From an uncultured Clostridia bacterium (GTDB lineage: Bacteria > Bacillota > Clostridia > Christensenellales > Borkfalkiaceae), in assembly GCA_947630605.1 (NCBI GenBank), contig CANRIO010000006.1, positions 1 to 40,663 on the forward strand: a stretch of DNA of 40,663 nucleotides, given 5' to 3'. The number at the start of each line of letters is the position of its first letter. Positions within the stretch are counted from its first letter, which is position 1. A program made the translations under genes and the position numbers. This document shows, in pieces, positions 8,662-15,217 of the stretch. Under the pieces are notes generated by a model, which had not been told where the DNA came from, did not search any database, and worked only from the letters and a program-made list of their open reading frames with translations.

Positions 8662-9496
8662 ATTGAAAGAAGAATTACAAAATGCCGACGCGATCGTTAT
8701 CGGCGCGGGCGCGGGACTTTCCACGGCGGCGGGCTTCACCTATTCGGGCGAACGTTTTGAACAGTATTTCTCCGATTTCGGGGAGAAATACGGTTTTCAC
8801 GATATGTATGCGGGCGGGTTTTATCCCTACAAAACGCCCGAGGAGCATTGGGCGTATTGGTCGAGGTATATCCTCGTCAACCGCTACATGGACCCGCCCA
8901 AGCCCGTCTACCGGGAACTTTTCGACCTCGTGAAGGACAGGGACTATTTTGTCATCACCACCAACGTCGATCACTGCTTTCAGAAGGCGGGCTTTGATAA
9001 AAAGCGGCTCTTTTATACGCAGGGCGACTACGGGCTGTTTCAATGCTCCGTGCCCTGCCACGATAAGACGTATGACAACGAGGAAACCATCCGCCGCATG
9101 ATGAAAGAGCAACGGGATATGCGCATTCCGAGCGAGCTCATTCCCCGCTGCCCCGTGTGCGGAAAGCCCATGACGATGAATTTGCGTTCCGACGACAAGT
9201 TCGTTGAGGATGAAGGCTGGGGCATCGCCTGCGAGCGTTACGAAAAATTTATCCGCTCCCACGGACGCGGGAGGGTCCTCTTTCTCGAACTCGGCGTGGG
9301 ATACAATACGCCCGTGATCATCAAATATCCCTTTTGGCGACTTACCGCACAAAACGAGCGGGCATTCTACGCCTGTATCAACTACGGCGAATCCTTCTGC
9401 CCCGAGCAAATACAAAGACGGGCGGTCTGCTTAAACGATGATATCGGGCATGTTCTGTCGGCCATCGGGCACAGCCCCGAGCCCCAAACGCCATAG
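8624..9496 (+). CDS. Class M sirtuin (SirTM), probable protein ADP-ribosyltransferase
   Basis: 290 aa. The start at 8624 has AAGGAG at good spacing, inside the end of the macrodomain gene. The Rossmann part opens with AIVIGAGAGLSTAAGF, followed by the FVITTNVDHCFQKAGF core. Where classical sirtuins have the catalytic His-Gly, this protein has TQGDYG, a change reported for SirTM enzymes, which transfer ADP-ribose rather than deacetylate. A zinc-binding cysteine is visible in the CPVCGKPM segment, with other Cys in FQCSVPC. With the preceding macrodomain it forms a writer/eraser pair, thought to respond to oxidative stress in pathogens. The substrate here is not evident because no lipoyl carrier gene is adjacent. 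Confidence 0.9.
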   Translation: MRSMQDFSAQMSRLKEELQNADAIVIGAGAGLSTAAGFTYSGERFEQYFSDFGEKYGFHDMYAGGFYPYKTPEEHWAYWSRYILVNRYMDPPKPVYRELFDLVKDRDYFVITTNVDHCFQKAGFDKKRLFYTQGDYGLFQCSVPCHDKTYDNEETIRRMMKEQRDMRIPSELIPRCPVCGKPMTMNLRSDDKFVEDEGWGIACERYEKFIRSHGRGRVLFLELGVGYNTPVIIKYPFWRLTAQNERAFYACINYGESFCPEQIQRRAVCLNDDIGHVLSAIGHSPEPQTP

Positions 9497-9577
9497 CCCC
9501 GTCGACCGCCCGCTTCCTCGGCCCATTCCGAACATATCGATCGAAAGTAAAAATCGGCTTGCCCCTCATTTCATCTT

Positions 9578-9621
9578 CCAAGCAAAAAATGAGGGCCCCA
9601 TCTCCCTCATTTTTTGCTTGG
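9578..9621. terminator. Long hairpin terminator between convergent genes
   Basis: 18-bp perfect inverted repeat: CCAAGCAAAAAATGAGGG (9578-9595) and its complement (9604-9621), with an 8-nt loop. The stem contains an A6/T6 run, so it can end transcription of both the sirtuin (plus) and the HNH gene (minus). Confidence 0.75.
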
Positions 9622-9634
9622 GGATTTGGCCCTG

Positions 9635-10465
9635 TCAGAGCTTGTTTCCCTTTTCCACATTGCACTTGTGGCAGAGCGTTTGCAAATTGTCGTAGGTGCT
9701 CTTCCCGCCCTTGGAGACGGGAATGATGTGGTCGATCTCAAGTGCCGCATACCGCTGAGAGGCTCCGCAATTCCGGCAGCGGTAGCCATCCCGCGCATAG
9801 ATGGAAAAGCGCATCCTGTTAGAAACCTTCCCCCGTTCAACACGGCATATGGCATCCCATATCCCACGGTCGCGATAGAATGTCCCGCTTTTATTCCCCA
9901 TCCGCTTCATGAGGGCAAGCACCCTTTCGGCGGAAAAATTCTCTTCCTTCGCCGCATAGATCCTTCCGTTGATCCGTGCGCAATACAGCCTTACCGTGAG
10001 AGAAAATTGCGTGACGGGCTGTGCAAGTTTTGTCTTATGGCAAAGTTCCTTCTCGACTTTTTGCACCTTCTCCCGCTTCAACTTCCCGAGGGGAGAAGAG
10101 AACTCGCCAAGCCGCAACGCCTTGATCTCATCGATATATTTGCAATATTCGCTTCGGTTGTAGGCCACCTTCGCGATCTGTTCCCCTATCTTCTTCGCCT
10201 GATATTGCAGCTGATAGATCAGAAAGTCCTCGCAGCTGATCGTGTCAAAAAAGTTCTCGTTGTCGTAGGTGTGCTTTTGGTCAAAATCGGCTTCGGGGAA
10301 GAAGGTGAACCTCGCATTGATCTCCTTGAGCGCGCGAAGACATGCGCTGTTTTCCGAAACAAACCGCTTGTAGCGCCCTTGGATAAAATATCTTCCAAGA
10401 AAGACCGCGAGCCCCGCCGCAAGGCAACCCAGCAAAACCGATAACGTAACGGTGAGATAGATCAT
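9635..10465 (-). CDS. Membrane-anchored HNH endonuclease-like protein
   Basis: 276 aa. Residues 2-28 form one transmembrane helix (TVTLSVLLGCLAAGLAVFLG). A long charged helical region follows, and the last 60 residues are an HNH domain: RDGYRCRNCG, LEIDHIIPVSKGGKSTYDNL, CHKCNVEKG, with both CxxC zinc knuckles and the catalytic DH intact. The HNH ending is like McrA/Cas9-type nuclease modules. Tethering such a domain to the membrane suggests a role in defence against incoming DNA, but no partner gene proves this. A good -35/-10 (10499-10527) and a GGGAAAAG ribosome site precede it. Confidence 0.8.
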   Translation of the reverse strand: MIYLTVTLSVLLGCLAAGLAVFLGRYFIQGRYKRFVSENSACLRALKEINARFTFFPEADFDQKHTYDNENFFDTISCEDFLIYQLQYQAKKIGEQIAKVAYNRSEYCKYIDEIKALRLGEFSSPLGKLKREKVQKVEKELCHKTKLAQPVTQFSLTVRLYCARINGRIYAAKEENFSAERVLALMKRMGNKSGTFYRDRGIWDAICRVERGKVSNRMRFSIYARDGYRCRNCGASQRYAALEIDHIIPVSKGGKSTYDNLQTLCHKCNVEKGNKL

Positions 10466-10498
10466 GATTGCTTTTCCCGGGAAATAATGGATGACTTT

Positions 10499-10527
10499 AT
10501 TTTATTGGAAACCTCCCATAAAGTCAA
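10499..10527 (-). promoter_or_regulatory. Promoter of the membrane HNH gene
   Basis: Minus strand TTGACT (10527-10522), 17-bp spacer, TAAAAT (10504-10499), giving a leader of about 27 nt. Confidence 0.75.
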
Positions 10528-10545
10528 GCCCTCCGACAAAAAAGA

Positions 10546-10585
10546 GGCGCAGACAAAGCACTTGGAAGAAGTGTTAGTCTACGCC
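10546..10585. terminator. Two-step hairpin downstream of the AT-rich membrane genes
   Basis: Outer arms GGCGCAGAC / GTCTACGCC (10546-10554, 10577-10585; one mismatch) and inner CACTT / AAGTG (10559-10563, 10569-10573). On the minus strand it lies between the end of the 187-aa gene (10644) and the HNH promoter and is followed by a T-rich run (TCTTTTTTGTCGG), which suits a Rho-independent terminator for that operon. Confidence 0.6.
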
Positions 10586-10643
10586 CCCAGTGGGTGTGAA
10601 ATTGTGTAGTGCCTAAAGAAAATAGCCTACGATAAACTTTGTA

Positions 10644-11207
10644 TTACTTCCAATCATTCGGGGCGATGTCGCTATTCTCGCCGAACTTTTTCTTTTTAAT
10701 TTTAAGTTCTTTTACGGTTGTTTCTTTTTCGGTTGCCAGCTTTTTTCTGTGAAGGCCTAATCCGATATTTAATAAAATCAGCACGACGACAAAGGCTACA
10801 AACAAAAGCCAACCGAAAACCGTCAATCCGCTGTGCGTACCTGCCCCAACATAAATGCCACCACCACTTGTAGTATTGCGTTTTACAGACATAATTTCAG
10901 CGGCTATCATCAATACGATCGGCATCGCGAATACCACATCCAAAACGAGCTTGGGGATCAGGTTGCTATTTTTCGTAAAATAACATATCAAATATGTGAT
11001 CATTGTCAAAACAACTATTGCGATAATGACGATATAAATATAATCAAAGTAGCTTAAAAGCGTAAGTTGGCTTGTTCCATCCTTTTTATAAAGCGAACAA
11101 ACGTCTTTGATTTTGACCCACGAATAATCTTGGGTATATACTGTGGGAATAAATATAGAAGCCACACAAATAATAAGCTCTAAAATACATGCAATCAAGA
11201 ATATCAT
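10644..11207 (-). CDS. Multi-pass membrane protein, unknown function
   Basis: 187 aa, not recognised. About four hydrophobic segments are visible: near residues 1-22 (MIFLIACILELIICVASIFI), 55-75, 86-106 and 128-150. A charged cytoplasmic tail (KKLATEKETTVKELKIKKKK) follows. Codon use is AT-rich compared with flanking genes. It starts 15 bp after the 182-aa gene with AGGTGAAA as ribosome site, so the two form an operon. The island looks foreign. A prophage-conversion, exclusion or toxin role is possible but not shown. Confidence 0.75.
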   Translation of the reverse strand: MIFLIACILELIICVASIFIPTVYTQDYSWVKIKDVCSLYKKDGTSQLTLLSYFDYIYIVIIAIVVLTMITYLICYFTKNSNLIPKLVLDVVFAMPIVLMIAAEIMSVKRNTTSGGGIYVGAGTHSGLTVFGWLLFVAFVVVLILLNIGLGLHRKKLATEKETTVKELKIKKKKFGENSDIAPNDWK

Positions 11208-11222
11208 TTCAGTTTCACCTTT

Positions 11223-11771
11223 TTATTTCTTAAAGTCAAATGTGAATTCATCGGAAATGTCGTCACCGCCTAATTTCCAAGAGCCCCTGATTTTAACTTC
11301 CAAATCGGCGATGCCGGACTCATCTAAAAATTTTGATGGGATGAGTACTTCACTATTTATCTGTAATCCGTTTTGCTGTGCGTTTATTTCTTCATCTTTT
11401 TTACTAACGATGTCGATCTCCATATCGCTTGGCGGAGTATTTATTTCATCGCATACTTCTATTTCTTCCCCTGTTTTTCTGTCTTTGCAAAAAATATAAA
11501 TAGTTTTACATCCGTTTGTATTAAAATCAACCAAATCCGAAAAGCCAAGAAAGGGATGTATTGCGACTTTGATTAACTTTCCGTCTTCCCTCTTGAACCC
11601 CTTGATAAGATACAAAAAAGAATACTTCCCCTTTTTTGTCTTAAAGGCATAGTCTGCTGAGTTGCGCAATTTTTTATCGTGCATGCTACGTCTCGTTGAA
11701 AGAATTGCTCCGCATACAATTAAAACAAAAAAAACACCAACTACTGCCACAACTATCCAAAGTACCGACAT
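11223..11771 (-). CDS. Single-pass membrane protein, unknown function
   Basis: 182 aa, not recognised. One N-terminal transmembrane helix (WIVVAVVGVFFVLIVCGAIL) is followed by a basic stop-transfer (STRRSMHDKKLR) and a beta-rich soluble domain that faces the cytoplasm if the positive-inside rule holds. The AAAGGAG ribosome site lies just upstream of the ATG. It is AT-rich like the next gene. The gene follows directly on the terminator hairpin of a structured RNA locus, which may therefore control it. Confidence 0.75.
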   Translation of the reverse strand: MSVLWIVVAVVGVFFVLIVCGAILSTRRSMHDKKLRNSADYAFKTKKGKYSFLYLIKGFKREDGKLIKVAIHPFLGFSDLVDFNTNGCKTIYIFCKDRKTGEEIEVCDEINTPPSDMEIDIVSKKDEEINAQQNGLQINSEVLIPSKFLDESGIADLEVKIRGSWKLGGDDISDEFTFDFKK

Positions 11772-11799
11772 AATAAATCTCCTTTTTCTTTAATAAAAT

Positions 11800-12026
11800 A
11801 AAAAGTGCGCCAACCGAAGTTAAGCGCACTGCAAAACGCAAACTCCGATTGTCGCCAAACAAGTTTATATACGGTACAGTTTCGCAATACCCATATATTG
11901 GAATTTACAATTTTGCCAATTCTAAATATAGGTAATGCGAGGGAAGGCTATACCTCCCCCATTCAAAATAAAATTACATGAAAAAAACTGTACCCCTCCT
12001 TAACTAAAAATATAAACTTGTTTGGC
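11800..12026 (-). ncRNA. Structured RNA (candidate novel ncRNA or attenuating leader)
   Basis: The predicted transcript begins at the outer edge of a perfect 17-bp inverted repeat: GCCAAACAAGTTTATAT on the minus strand at 12026-12010 and its complement at 11870-11854. Inside lie a second perfect 10-bp stem (GGTACAGTTT / AAACTGTACC; 11994-11985 with 11882-11873), a small hairpin (GGGAGG / CCTTCCC, about 11940-11960) and a long imperfect hairpin of about 22-nt arms (11883-11938). A promoter precedes it and a T-tailed terminator follows. No reading frame fits inside. It does not match tRNA or rRNA. The architecture recalls 6S RNA or a retron-type a1/a2 fold, but no retron RT is adjacent. Confidence 0.6.
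11804..11830 (-). terminator. Rho-independent terminator of the structured RNA
   Basis: On the minus strand AGTGCGC (11830-11824) and GCGCACT (11810-11804) form a 7-bp stem with a 13-nt loop, followed by TTTTTATTTTATT. It sits 33 bp upstream of the 182-aa gene start, so it can be an end for the RNA or an attenuator for the operon. Confidence 0.8.
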
Positions 12027-12032
12027 AAAATA

Positions 12033-12061
12033 AATATATCAAAAAATAAGCTGCTTGTCAA
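12033..12061 (-). promoter_or_regulatory. Promoter of the structured RNA / membrane operon
   Basis: Minus strand TTGACA (12061-12056), 17-bp spacer, TATATT (12038-12033). The expected start, 6-7 nt on, is the G at 12026, exactly the first base of the inverted repeat. Confidence 0.8.
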
Positions 12062-12265
12062 GAGAAAATTAAGATCATTGCAAAAATCAACTTTATCATA
12101 TTAAGGGTGTCGTTTGGCGGTGGACTATGAAAGTCAAATACGCACCCCAATTGAGGTGCGTATTCTCTTCTTTTTGGTGGAGCACTGCACACCAAAGACA
12201 AACTACCGCGCGTCTTCGTTCATGCGTCCGGGTTCGTGGCGATCTTCCCTCTTTCGGTTTGATTG
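12062..12265. other. Non-coding junction between AT-rich island and prophage late genes
   Basis: No gene seen. It contains a hairpin AATACGCACC (12137-12146) / GGTGCGTATT (12155-12164), followed on the plus strand by CTCTTCTTTTT, which is terminator-like. The left prophage boundary may fall here or further left, but no repeated attachment core can be identified from one end. Confidence 0.5.
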
Positions 12266-12299
12266 AAAAAGCGGCTGGCAAGTTTGCCAGCCGCTTTTT
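12266..12299. terminator. Terminator at the end of the prophage late operon
   Basis: 16-bp arms AAAAAGCGGCTGGCAA (12266-12281) and TTGCCAGCCGCTTTTT (12284-12299). It is strong in both directions and lies 20 bp past the holin stop codon on the minus strand. Confidence 0.85.
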
Positions 12300-12319
12300 T
12301 CCTTGTTTTCAAAAGGATT

Positions 12320-12652
12320 TTACTCCTTTTTATCTGTCTCTTTCGGCTCTTCCATCTCTTTCTTCGCCGCCGCCTTCGTGAGCTGCTTCCAGATCTGATT
12401 GACCCCTGTTGCGGAAAGCCCCGATGCCATTCCGACAAAAATCGCCACGATTACATTCTCTGCGGGGATGATTGCCGGCGCCGCGAAGAACGCCACGATG
12501 CCAAGGATCGCTCCAAGAAGCGCAGCCCAAAGCGGAATGAGATTTGTCCATATGCCTGCTTTGTCCTTTGTCAAGCTCCGATATATCGCCATAAAGATGT
12601 AGACGATCGCTGCGATTGTCGGCACGCTTACGAGTTCGATAAGATTGTCCAT
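12320..12652 (-). CDS. Phage holin-like protein
   Basis: 110 aa from the ATG with a GGAGG ribosome site (12652). Three hydrophobic segments: VSVPTIAAIVYIFMAIY, LIPLWAALLGAILGIVAFFAA and VIVAIFVGMASGLSATGVNQIW. A short, highly charged tail (KKEMEEPKETDKKE) follows. Size, topology and position at the end of the tail genes fit a Firmicutes phage holin, which forms the membrane lesion for lysis. No endolysin gene follows it. Confidence 0.75.
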   Translation of the reverse strand: MDNLIELVSVPTIAAIVYIFMAIYRSLTKDKAGIWTNLIPLWAALLGAILGIVAFFAAPAIIPAENVIVAIFVGMASGLSATGVNQIWKQLTKAAAKKEMEEPKETDKKE

Positions 12653-12825
12653 GACTTCCTCCTTTTTTGTTTCTCTCAAAAACACGGGTGGAGCTAACCC
12701 CACCCGCGCCCCTTGGAGAAAACCATACGGGGATCGCACCCCTTCAGGCTGTCACCATTTTATCATATCGCTTGCCGTCGCACCATTCGATAAAATTCCG
12801 ATTTTCTCGCCGTGAATTTTCGAAA
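12653..12825 (-). promoter_or_regulatory. Structured leader of the holin gene
   Basis: On the minus strand this leader holds TATGATAAAAT (possible -10), then GGGG..CCCC (arms at 12729-12732 and 12739-12742) and CGGGTGG / CCACCCG (12685-12691, 12700-12706) hairpins, and finally AAAAAAGGAGGAAGTC before the ATG. There is no long frame with coding character. It may be the untranslated leader of a separately started holin transcript. Confidence 0.4.
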
Positions 12826-12860
12826 AAGAAAAACGGCTTTGGATATTGCTATCTAAGCCG
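12826..12860 (-). terminator. Terminator after the 113-aa membrane protein gene
   Basis: CGGCTT (12860-12855) / AAGCCG (12839-12834) on the minus strand, followed by TTTTTCTTTTTC. It separates the DGR block from the holin. Confidence 0.7.
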
Positions 12861-12877
12861 GTCGTTTTTTCAAGATT

Positions 12878-13219
12878 TCATGCCGCAGAGGGCGGCGCTT
12901 CGGGAAGTTCCATCACGTCCTGATAGATCTTTGTGATGATGCCGTTGCCGCCTAACGCGTGATATGCCCTGTACGAGTCGTCAAGTGCTTCCTTCATGTC
13001 GATCGGGCAATATCCGAGTTCAATGAACTCTTTATGTATTTGGATGATGTCATGCCGCAAAAGATTTCGCATCCCCGCGATGAGAGCCTCGTCGCGCTCC
13101 TTCGCCTCTTCATCCCTCTTTTTTCGCATCTTCAGCCTCGTTCCGAAGAATGCCGCCACCGCGCCGAGCGCGGCCGTGATGATCCACTGCAATACGGTCA
13201 ATACAATGCTTTCTGCCAT
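12878..13219 (-). CDS. Phage membrane-anchored helical protein
   Basis: 113 aa. An N-terminal transmembrane helix (VLTVLQWIITAALGAVAAFFG) is followed by a charged coiled coil (KMRKKRDEEAKERDEAL) and a conserved-looking end (SYRAYHALGGNGIITKIYQDVMELP). Proteins of this form occur beside holins in Firmicutes phages and may be accessory lysis or tail-associated proteins. It starts 4 bp after the nucleotidyltransferase gene, with GGGGGAGA as ribosome site. It is not an Avd protein: Avd has no transmembrane helix. Confidence 0.65.
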   Translation of the reverse strand: MAESIVLTVLQWIITAALGAVAAFFGTRLKMRKKRDEEAKERDEALIAGMRNLLRHDIIQIHKEFIELGYCPIDMKEALDDSYRAYHALGGNGIITKIYQDVMELPEAPPSAA

Positions 13220-13222
13220 GCT

Positions 13223-13861
13223 CTATGTCTCCCCCATCTCTTTTTGCAGGCTCTCGAAAAGCGCGCGATGATCCTCGATCGAAGTCTTGAGATCATGCGC
13301 CGCCTGCACCTCGCGCATCTGCTCTGCCGTCAGCCCGAGCGAGCCGTTCATGATCTTGTAAGCGAAGAGCAGGAAATTCCACAGCCGCTTTTGCGGCATT
13401 CTGTATTCCTCCTCGCCACCCCTCGCGCGCACCCTTTCTGGCGGCGCATTGAAAAGGTATCTATCGTAGAAGCCGAGGACCTTTCTCGCGAGATCTCTGT
13501 CCTTTACGACGTCATACCTCTTGAAGCCGTCATCCGTTCCGCAGACGAGGATCATGTCGGGACTTTCGGTGATATAGTAGAAGATCCTCCGCGACTTATC
13601 CACGCTGTTCCATTCGTCGAGCGTGTAGTAGGTGCATTCCACCTTGTAGCCTTTGATGCGGAACGCCTTCCCGATCTCCGCCTTCGGATTGTGCCAAGCG
13701 ACGATGACCTTGAAGTCAATGTCTCCCGGATGGTCGAGATAGAGCGCGCTCCCCTCGATGAAGATGGCGCGGACGGACTTCCGCTCAACACCGATCCTCT
13801 GCATCTCGTCAAGAAGCGTTGCGACAAAGTTCTTGTCTACTATTTCGCCAATGTTCCGCAC
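13223..13861 (-). CDS. Nucleotidyltransferase-fold protein overlapping the DGR reverse transcriptase
   Basis: 212 aa from a GTG at 13861, with a good AGGGAGG ribosome site 9 bp upstream. This start overlaps the 3' end of the RT gene by 53 bp, so the two are probably co-translated. The signature is FIEGSALYLDHPGDIDFKVIV, the Pol-beta/antitoxin-type hG-S...DhDh motif with two metal-binding Asp. A third carboxylate may lie in the YYTLDEW region. The C-terminal half is helical (RLWNFLLFAYKIMNG, and a helix to the end). Known DGR accessory proteins are Avd, HRDC and MutS-like types, none of which is of this fold. Function is unknown: it may act in cDNA synthesis, RNA tailing, or be a passenger phage gene. 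Confidence 0.75.
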   Translation of the reverse strand: MRNIGEIVDKNFVATLLDEMQRIGVERKSVRAIFIEGSALYLDHPGDIDFKVIVAWHNPKAEIGKAFRIKGYKVECTYYTLDEWNSVDKSRRIFYYITESPDMILVCGTDDGFKRYDVVKDRDLARKVLGFYDRYLFNAPPERVRARGGEEEYRMPQKRLWNFLLFAYKIMNGSLGLTAEQMREVQAAHDLKTSIEDHRALFESLQKEMGET

Positions 13862-14879
13862 GTCGCCTTTCCCTCCCTATCTCTCTCGTGATCGTTTTGA
13901 ACTTGATTTTTGTAGGCGCTTCAAGCCGCTTCTTAACAAAGCGCCTATAATTCGTCGTGCGCTTCAGCCAACCCATAAGGGAAACGATGGAGCGTGCGCG
14001 GCGGACCGACATCCTCTTTTTCATGCGATGATACAGCCGCGTGACCTTATAAAGGACTGGCTTGTTCAGCCGCGTAAACCCGCGTGAAACTTTATACCCA
14101 AGCACGTCGATCTCGTCGCCCTTTTCGAGGTTCAAAAGCTGACAGTTCTCCTTCAATGAAAGGTGAAGCTCCTCGGATAGATACTTCGAGATCTGCTTTT
14201 TGTAGTAGTGAAGTTTCCGCTTATTGTTCGCAAAGATCCAAATGTTATCGACATAGCGGATATATGACGGTGCATGAAGCTCCTGCTTGACATAGAAGTC
14301 GAAGCCTTGCAGATAGAAATTCGAGAGCCACTGCGACGAGTTCAATCCAAGCGGCAGCCCGCGACCGCGATTGCCGATCACTTGTCGGTAGAAATTCATG
14401 AAGTCCCTATCCGCCACTTTCCGCGCTACTTGTCTGAACAGGATCGCCTTGTCGATGCGGTCGTAGAACTTCTTGATATCGAGCTGAAGGCAGTACTTGT
14501 ACTCATGCACGGCTCTTTCGCAAAAGCCGAGGCACATGTCAAGCCCGCGCCCCTTTACATTCCCCACGCACCAATGATACATGGATTTGATGATGATCGG
14601 TTTGAGCTGATCCACCAAAAGGTAGTCAAAGGCCTTGTTCGGGAAAAAGCGGGAAATGGTGATCTCCCTCATTTTCTTTCGGTCTGGGACCGTTTTCTTC
14701 GTCACGGGGAACATCGGCGCGCTCATCGCCTCGAGCGCATCGTAGATCGCATCCGTCATCTTGTCGATCTTTTTGCGGACGCGATCCCGATACTTTTTGC
14801 GCGCCGAGACGTCCAAAAGGACCGTTTTGATATGCTCTTTGTCGAGCAGTTTTTTGTAGAGGTTTTTGTAGGTTTTCAT
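13809..14879 (-). CDS. Diversity-generating retroelement reverse transcriptase
   Basis: 356 aa, normal for a DGR RT. Fingers/palm motifs occur in order: LQLDIKKFYDRID (catalytic D134), the DGR-type GLPLGLNSSQ (174-183; retroviral RTs have QG here), and the active-site box RYVDNIWIF (D211, with Asn at 212 in place of the second Asp). LGYKVSRG follows, then a basic thumb (RLYHRMKKRMSVRRARS). It copies the adjacent template repeat RNA with adenine-specific errors and drives replacement of the variable repeat. It starts 122 bp after the template repeat. The ribosome site is weak (ACAGCAAAGAAA). The YVDN box differs from the usual YxDD; whether it keeps activity is untested here. Confidence 0.93.
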   Translation of the reverse strand: MKTYKNLYKKLLDKEHIKTVLLDVSARKKYRDRVRKKIDKMTDAIYDALEAMSAPMFPVTKKTVPDRKKMREITISRFFPNKAFDYLLVDQLKPIIIKSMYHWCVGNVKGRGLDMCLGFCERAVHEYKYCLQLDIKKFYDRIDKAILFRQVARKVADRDFMNFYRQVIGNRGRGLPLGLNSSQWLSNFYLQGFDFYVKQELHAPSYIRYVDNIWIFANNKRKLHYYKKQISKYLSEELHLSLKENCQLLNLEKGDEIDVLGYKVSRGFTRLNKPVLYKVTRLYHRMKKRMSVRRARSIVSLMGWLKRTTNYRRFVKKRLEAPTKIKFKTITREIGRERRRAEHWRNSRQELCRNAS

Positions 14880-15001
14880 TTTCTTTGCTGTCTTATCGGG
14901 TTTTCGATATTTCGCTACTCGCCCGACCCTCTATGACTCATCTTTTCGCCAAGGGGCAGAGCAGCAGTACGGCGGTATCAATATTCATTTTTTCAGACAT
15001 T

Positions 15002-15081
15002 AGACGCAGGGCCCCGCTGTTGTTGTTGTAGTTGTTCCAAGCGTTGTTGAACCTGTTGTTCCAGTTCGAGAAAAACAGCCC
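15002..15081 (-). repeat. DGR template repeat (TR)
   Basis: 80 bp, nearly identical at both ends to the variable repeat 235 bp away, with adenine-rich AAC codons in between. Read on the minus strand it would encode SNWNNRFNNAWNNYNNN before SGALRL, the asparagine-codon pattern typical of DGR templates. It lies between the target gene and the RT gene. Nothing indicates that it is translated. Confidence 0.93.
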
Positions 15082-15217
15082 TATTTTGCCGCACTGCCGC
15101 TTGTTTTAGCGACTTTTCTCTTGTCGTCGATACTTTATCCGAGCTTTATGTTTTCATCGCTCTATCTCCCTTTTTCATGCCTTATTTTCGTAAGGGGAGG
15201 CCCCCTTACCAACCCCC
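15082..15217. other. Spacer between variable-protein gene and TR
   Basis: 136 bp. It contains the post-VR hairpin (15190-15209) and only trivial reading frames on the minus strand. The Avd gene found here in classical DGRs is absent. Confidence 0.7.
15190..15209. promoter_or_regulatory. DGR post-VR hairpin/cruciform
   Basis: 8-bp stem GTAAGGGG / CCCCTTAC with a 4-nt loop (GCCT on the minus strand), starting 27 bp past the 3' end of the VR and just after the stop codon. In the Bordetella phage DGR a hairpin of the same size and position marks the target site for mutagenic homing. The match in geometry is good; function is inferred. Confidence 0.75.

Noticed and set aside
11854-12026. Retron msr/msd RNA
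   Set aside because: The a1/a2-like 17-bp stem fits, but no retron RT follows; the only RT in the window is DGR-type, 2 kb away on the other side of the holin genes, and has its own TR.
11854-12026. MITE transposon
   Set aside because: Terminal inverted repeats are perfect, but no target-site duplication is visible and the repeat edge coincides with a promoter start, so an RNA gene is favoured; not fully excluded.
12878-13219. Avd accessory protein of the DGR
   Set aside because: It has an N-terminal transmembrane helix and resembles holin-adjacent phage proteins, not the soluble four-helix Avd.
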